A DNA stretch of 64,000 nt, taken from positions 100,076 to 164,075 of the forward strand of contig CAYJQC010000008.1 of NCBI GenBank assembly GCA_964372215.1. Direction: 5' to 3'. This DNA is from DAIMFL01 sp964372215. GTDB lineage: Bacteria > Pseudomonadota > Alphaproteobacteria > Dongiales > Dongiaceae. Shown here in pieces: positions 61,389 to 64,000 of the stretch (the first letter of the stretch is position 1; every line of letters starts with the position of its first letter). The notes below the pieces were generated by a model that had not been told where the DNA came from, did not search any database, and was given only the letters and a program-made list of their open reading frames with translations. A program made the translations under genes and the position numbers.

Positions 61389-61988
61389 TTGCCGCGCCGT
61401 CGCGTCACATCCAGAATCGTATTCGCCTGCGCCGCCGCGCTGGCCGTGGCCGGCTGCTCCGGCGCCACCCGGATATTCGAAGGGGCGAGCGAAGGCGGCT
61501 TGTTCGCCAAGCCCGCCGACGTTTTCGCCACGCCTGATTGGGCGCGGCCCACCACGCACAAATCCGACCTCGGCCCGAAAGGTCCGGTCGGACCGGAAGA
61601 GCTCGTGGGCGCCGACGGCAGTTGCGCCCCGGCGGCGGAAGCGGCGCCAGCCGCGGCCGCCGCGGCGCCGGCCACGAGCGAGCCGGTGTCCGATCACCTT
61701 GAGACCGGCGGCGGCGGCGCCATGCCGGCCGCGGCTCCGCCCGTGCTCGGCGGCATCTCGCTCGGCATGAGCGAATGCCAGGCCGTGCGCCGCGCCGGCC
61801 AGCCGGCCAATGTCGCGATCAGCGCTGACGAGAAGGGCGAGCGCAAAGCCGTCGTCACGTACCTGAGCGGGCCGTGGCCCGGCATCTACACCTTCAACGC
61901 CGGCCGGCTGAAGGTCATCGACCGCGCGCCGGAGCAGGAGAAGCCGAAGGCGCCGGTGAAAAAGAAGAAGGCGCAGAAGCGTTCGTAA
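61389..61988 (+). CDS. Putative lipoprotein, 199 residues
   Basis: The signal peptide ends in the lipobox AVAGC (Cys23). An Ala/Pro-rich, low-complexity middle (about 78-118) leads to a small conserved C-terminal domain, ISLGMSECQAVRRAGQPANVAISAD, then VVTYLSGPWPGIYTFNAGRLKVIDR. That segment resembles the short bacterial domains that bind or stabilise envelope proteins (SmpA/OmlA-like pattern), but I do not name it. The start is TTG with GGGGGAAG upstream. The tail is Lys-rich. Confidence 0.75.
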   Translation: MPRRRVTSRIVFACAAALAVAGCSGATRIFEGASEGGLFAKPADVFATPDWARPTTHKSDLGPKGPVGPEELVGADGSCAPAAEAAPAAAAAAPATSEPVSDHLETGGGGAMPAAAPPVLGGISLGMSECQAVRRAGQPANVAISADEKGERKAVVTYLSGPWPGIYTFNAGRLKVIDRAPEQEKPKAPVKKKKAQKRS

Positions 61989-61991
61989 CGC

Positions 61992-63854
61992 TTACGCGCT
62001 TTCAAGCGCCGAACTGGCGGCCAGCCAGTCCTCTTCCGCCGTCGCGAGCGCCTTGACGACCTCGGCGCGCGTCTTCGACAATTCCGCCGCGCGCGCCGGA
62101 TCGTTGGCGAACAATTCGCCGTCGGCCAGCGTCGCGTCCAGCCGCGACAATTGCTTCGTCAACTGCGCGATCTTCAACTCGGTATCGGCGATCTTCTTGC
62201 GCAGCGGCGCGGTCTCCGCGCGCTTCTCGGCGGCGGCGCGCCGCACTTCGCCGCGGTCGATCTGCGGCGGCGGCTTGGCGGCGCTGGTCTTGTCGCCGGA
62301 GAGAACGTACTTGCGATAGTCGTCGAGGTCGCCGTCGAACGGGGCGACGCGGCCGCCCGCGACCAGCCACAGCCGGTCGGCGCAGGCTTCCAGCAGGTAG
62401 CGGTCGTGCGACACCAAAATCACGGCGCCGGGAAAGTCGTTGATCGCCTCGATCAGCGCGCCGCGGCTGTCGATGTCGAGATGGTTGGTCGGCTCGTCGA
62501 GGATGACGAGATGCGGCGCGTTGAACGTCGCCAGGCCGAGCAAAAGTCGGGCTTTCTCGCCGCCCGACAGGCTCTTGATCAGCGTGTTGCCGGCCATGCC
62601 GGAAAAGCCGATGGCGCCGACGCGGGCGCGCACTTTGGCTTCCGGCTGGTCCGGCATCAGCCGCCGCACGGCTTCGAAGGGGCTTTCGTTTTCGTCGAGT
62701 TCGTCGAGCTGATGCTGGGCGAAATAGCCGACCTTGAGATTGGCCGCGCGCGTGACCGAGCCCTGCATCGGGTCGAGCCGGCCGGCCAAGAGCTTCACCA
62801 GCGTCGACTTGCCGTTGCCGTTCGACCCTAAGAGCGCGATGCGGTCGTCGTTGTCGATGCGCAGCGACAGGCCCGACAGCACGACGCGCCCGTCATAGCC
62901 GACCGCGACGTTGTCGGTGGCGACGATCGGCGGCGACAGCAGCTTGTCGGGCGCCGGAATGTTGATCTCGCGCACTTCGTCGATCGTCAGCGCCGCGACC
63001 GGCTCGAGTCTGGCGAGCATCTTCAGGCGCGACTGCGCCTGGCGCGCCTTGCTGGCCTTGGCGCGGAAGCGGTCGACGAAGGCCTGCAGGTGCTTGCGCT
63101 GCGCCTCCTGCTTCTTGATCATCTTCTGGTCGAGCACCATGCGCTCGCGGCGCTGGCGTTCGAAGTCGGAATAGCCGCCGCGGTAGAGCGTGAGCTGCTT
63201 GGCGTCGAGCGCCAGGATCTGGTTGACGGCGGTGTCCAAGAGGTCGCGGTCGTGGCTGATGACGATCAGCGTGTGCGGATAGCGCGCCAGATGGTCCTGC
63301 AGCCACAGCGTACCTTCGAGGTCGAGGTAGTTGGTCGGCTCGTCGAGCAGCAGCAGATCGGGCTCGGAGAACAAGGTCGCGGCGAGCGCGACGCGCATGC
63401 GCCAGCCGCCGGAGAATTCCGTGCAAGGGCGCGCCTGATCGGCGGCCGAGAAGCCGAGGCCCGACAGGATCGCGGCGGCGCGCGCCGGGGCCGCGTGCGC
63501 GCCGATGTCGGCGAGCCGGGTCTGGATCTCGGCGATGCGGTGCGGGTCGTGCGCGGTCTCGGCTTCCTTGAGCAGTTCGGTGCGCTCGCTCGGCGCGCTG
63601 AGCACGACGTCGAGCAGGCTCTCGGGGCCGTTGGGCGCTTCCTGCGCCAGGCGGCCGATGCGCCAGCGCGGCGGAATTTCGATCGAGCCGTGCTCGGCGT
63701 GAACCTCGCCGGTGATGACGTTGAACAGCGTCGACTTGCCGGTGCCGTTGCGGCCGACCAGGCCGACCCGGGAACCGGGCGTGACGCGGGCGGAGGCGCC
63801 TTCGAGCAGTGTACGGCCGGCTATGCGGATAGTGAGATCGTCGATCACGAGCAT
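61992..63854 (-). CDS. ABC-F family ATP-binding protein
   Basis: A 620-residue soluble protein with two ABC domains: Walker A GRNGTGKSTLFN (about 35) and GSNGNGKSTLVK (about 342), and signatures FSGGWRMRVALA and LSGGEKARLLLGLA. Between them is the P-site tRNA interaction linker (about 240-290, KKQEAQRKHLQAFVDRFRAKASKA). The C-terminal coiled-coil (about 540-615) resembles Uup. ABC-F proteins act on the ribosome. It converges with the lipoprotein gene, ending 4 bp from its stop. Confidence 0.94.
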   Translation of the reverse strand: MLVIDDLTIRIAGRTLLEGASARVTPGSRVGLVGRNGTGKSTLFNVITGEVHAEHGSIEIPPRWRIGRLAQEAPNGPESLLDVVLSAPSERTELLKEAETAHDPHRIAEIQTRLADIGAHAAPARAAAILSGLGFSAADQARPCTEFSGGWRMRVALAATLFSEPDLLLLDEPTNYLDLEGTLWLQDHLARYPHTLIVISHDRDLLDTAVNQILALDAKQLTLYRGGYSDFERQRRERMVLDQKMIKKQEAQRKHLQAFVDRFRAKASKARQAQSRLKMLARLEPVAALTIDEVREINIPAPDKLLSPPIVATDNVAVGYDGRVVLSGLSLRIDNDDRIALLGSNGNGKSTLVKLLAGRLDPMQGSVTRAANLKVGYFAQHQLDELDENESPFEAVRRLMPDQPEAKVRARVGAIGFSGMAGNTLIKSLSGGEKARLLLGLATFNAPHLVILDEPTNHLDIDSRGALIEAINDFPGAVILVSHDRYLLEACADRLWLVAGGRVAPFDGDLDDYRKYVLSGDKTSAAKPPPQIDRGEVRRAAAEKRAETAPLRKKIADTELKIAQLTKQLSRLDATLADGELFANDPARAAELSKTRAEVVKALATAEEDWLAASSALESA

Positions 63855-63930
63855 GGTGCGCGCCTTGTGGCCGAGGCAGGCGCGCCGCGCAACCCTTCTG
63901 TCGACGTGCGCGCGTGCCGATCATTCGCTC

Positions 63931-64000
63931 GTCATTCCGGGACGGCCCGAAGGGCCGGGCCCGGAATCCATACGCCGCAGCGCTGCGGTTATGGATTCCG
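63931..64000. repeat. Palindromic intergenic repeat, cut by the window end
   Basis: The segment GTCATTCCGGGACGGCCCGA, continuing to GGGCCCGGAATCCATA and then a second GCCGCAGCGCTGCGG palindrome followed by TATGGATTCCG, matches a repeat style I know from Bradyrhizobium-like genomes. It is incomplete here. Confidence 0.65.

Overview
The window is GC-rich, mostly chromosomal DNA from an alphaproteobacterium, probably Hyphomicrobiales or a close relative. The evidence is a gcrA cell-cycle regulator gene, a DUF2794 gene, the dnaB-alr-mlaE-mlaF-radA-cvpA-purF and rpsF-rpsR-rplI blocks, the fabD-fabG-acpP-fabF-mltG-yicC-gmk block, and palindromic repeats of a kind common in that class. It is a draft scaffold. 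Two runs of exactly 100 N (42980-43079 and 60678-60777) are each flanked by identical 55-bp copies, so both look like unmerged assembly overlaps rather than real gaps.

Region 1 (1-6604) is the end of an integrated island. It holds a type I restriction-modification locus (hsdM fragment, hsdS, hsdR), a truncated gene remnant, an unknown 146-residue protein and a large serine recombinase. The recombinase reading frame runs into the 3' end of a tRNA-Gln(CUG) gene and stops inside it. Region 2 (7004-14879) is core: a Ppx/GppA phosphatase and rlmE, a host-attachment-family protein in convergent orientation, then guaB-rsmB-GNAT-guaA. Region 3 (14880-17075) is a small accessory patch with a PIN-domain protein of lower GC and a TacA/TacT-type toxin-antitoxin pair. 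Region 4 (17077-24701) carries metabolic and regulatory genes: a TauD-type dioxygenase, a secreted protein, an aldo/keto reductase, a cysteine-synthase-like enzyme divergent from a MarR regulator, DUF488, a PAS protein, gcrA with a GANTC-rich upstream region, DUF2794 and a small lipoprotein.

Region 5 (24937-30906) is yfgM-like/bamB/der (outer-membrane assembly and ribosome assembly) followed by a GNAT, aguB and a benE-type transporter. Region 6 (31127-42793, all minus) is a long housekeeping block: rpsF-rpsR-rplI, cfa, then dnaB-alr-mlaE-mlaF-radA-cvpA-purF-SDR. Region 7 (43293-50509) is a small conserved protein gene and the fatty-acid-synthesis block fabD-fabG-acpP-fabF, then mltG, yicC and gmk. 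Region 8 (50499-58156, minus) is the envelope operon lptF-lptG-lptD-surA-pdxA-rsmA. Region 9 (58569-64000) is pepA, a ParE-type toxin-antitoxin pair tightly coupled to holC, a lipoprotein, an ABC-F ATPase and a palindromic repeat at the window edge.

No single large unknown system stands out. The most interesting signals are the recombinase/tRNA-Gln fusion, the toxin gene overlapping holC, the GANTC cluster at gcrA, the long repeat-bearing leader of the rpsF operon, and the two-domain PIN protein.
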